Source: Halarcobacter sp. (GTDB taxonomy: Bacteria; Campylobacterota; Campylobacteria; Campylobacterales; Arcobacteraceae). Taken from it: a DNA stretch of 64,000 bases. The notes under the pieces are model-generated. The model was not told the origin of the DNA. It was given only the letters and a program-made list of their open reading frames with translations, and did no database searches. Below, one piece after another: positions 63,495 to 64,000 of the stretch. Location of the stretch: positions 2,480,001 through 2,544,000 of the forward strand of contig NZ_OY780939.1 in assembly GCF_963675975.1 (NCBI RefSeq). Reading direction: 5' to 3'. Each line of letters starts with the position of its first letter. The first letter of the stretch is position 1. A program made the translations under genes and the position numbers.

Positions 63495-64000
63495 ATGATT
63501 AAATCTATTATAAAAAAAGAATGGTTAAAAATTAGATTTATTGTCTTAACCTTATTTATAATCTCTATAGGCATAGTTACGAATTTTTGGCATAATTTGG
63601 ATTTTTTATTTTCTACTGTTGAACCTGAATCTATGATGTGGTATCGATTTGCTACATTAGCACAAAAACCTTATGAATCTTTGTCTTATTTATTTTATTT
63701 TATTGGACTTTCAATCTCTATTTTTCAATTTATTCCAGAAAGAGTTAGAAATAGAATAAAAATTATAACTAATCTTCCAATATCAATGGTTAAATCTCTT
63801 TTTTTACACCTATTTATTGGTATTTTTTATATTTTTATTTTAAGTTCTATTGTTACAGTTGCTCTTTTATATATTATTTCAAACTATTACCCAGTTGAAA
63901 TTTTATTGGTAGCTTTAAAAGATATATGTTTTTATTTTTTAGGTTCTATTATAATTTATTTAGGTGTTAGCAGTGCCATAATTGAAAAAAACTCTATAAT
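63495..64000 (+). CDS. ABC-2-type permease, 5' part
   Basis: The first 168 codons from ATG 63495, open to the window end. Basic N-terminus MIKSIIKKEW, TM1 at about 15-32, further hydrophobic segments at about 64-84, 100-128 and 138-160. A membrane partner of the preceding ATPase. No substrate-binding protein is visible, as is usual for ABC-2 exporters. Confidence 0.82.
   Translation, partial: MIKSIIKKEWLKIRFIVLTLFIISIGIVTNFWHNLDFLFSTVEPESMMWYRFATLAQKPYESLSYLFYFIGLSISIFQFIPERVRNRIKIITNLPISMVKSLFLHLFIGIFYIFILSSIVTVALLYIISNYYPVEILLVALKDICFYFLGSIIIYLGVSSAIIEKNSI

Overview
The window is a low-GC, gene-dense piece of a Campylobacterota (epsilonproteobacterial) chromosome, most likely from the Arcobacter group. 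The evidence is the very A/T-rich codon use, the UPF0323 lipoprotein next to a glutathionylspermidine-synthase-like gene (a Campylobacter/Helicobacter-type pair), short ComEC and sodium-symporter proteins, and many chemotaxis and diguanylate cyclase genes. No genus can be fixed from this sequence alone. About 65 protein genes and one tRNA (Leu, CAA) are supported. There is no rRNA, CRISPR array or insertion sequence.

Layout. 1-11.3 kb is housekeeping and sensing: trmL (cut by the window edge), purU, malic enzyme, pgeF, aroE, a chemoreceptor, a diguanylate cyclase, a DEDDh exonuclease, an SH3 envelope protein and a parvulin. 11.4-21.8 kb is an accessory, defence-like stretch, all on the minus strand: a RhuM/phospholipase-D-like fusion, an Abi-family HEPN protein with a divergent tiny RNA, a Cas4-like/DEDD double nuclease (DUF2779) broken by a one-base frameshift, a large SF1 helicase with an unrecognised N-terminal half, then SbcC and SbcD. 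22-28.7 kb is an eight-gene plus-strand run for membrane lipid modification (SDR, NTF2-like, MFS, lipocalin, FAD oxidoreductase, DUF1365, Cfa-type methyltransferase, DUF3833), joined by 1-4 bp overlaps except for one gap.

28.8-46.7 kb holds envelope and housekeeping genes: UPF0323, GSP-synthase-like, lpxK and a sugar aminotransferase, two Bfd-like 2Fe-2S proteins with a TerB-DnaJ protein, tatBC-queA-exonuclease, two tandem sodium symporters, a DEAD-box helicase that appears to start at AUU, an MltC-like transglycosylase, a REC-PAS regulator and comEC. 46.7-50.6 kb encodes OvoA (ovothiol biosynthesis) and an ADP-ribosylglycohydrolase-family protein behind paired palindromic operator-like sites, plus an RraA-fold protein with a similar site. 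50.6-64 kb holds lipoproteins, an NlpC/P60 peptidase, an SDR-DUF2867 protein, an RND pump, an FtsL candidate with rsmH, an HU gene, tRNA-Leu, a pseudo-receiver protein, threonine aldolase, and a Fur-box-preceded operon of a FeoB-associated-type mini membrane protein and an ABC transporter cut by the window end.

The best candidates for unusual biology are: (1) the HEPN gene at 12422-13003, whose ribosome-binding region is overlapped by a consensus sigma70 promoter (TTGACA, 17 bp, TATAAT) firing away from it into a roughly 50-nt RNA that is nearly all intrinsic terminator, the whole module lying between two near-identical 17-bp dyads; (2) the AUU start of the DEAD-box helicase; (3) the TACTAATTAGTA operators before the ovothiol pair; (4) the Fur-box transporter operon.
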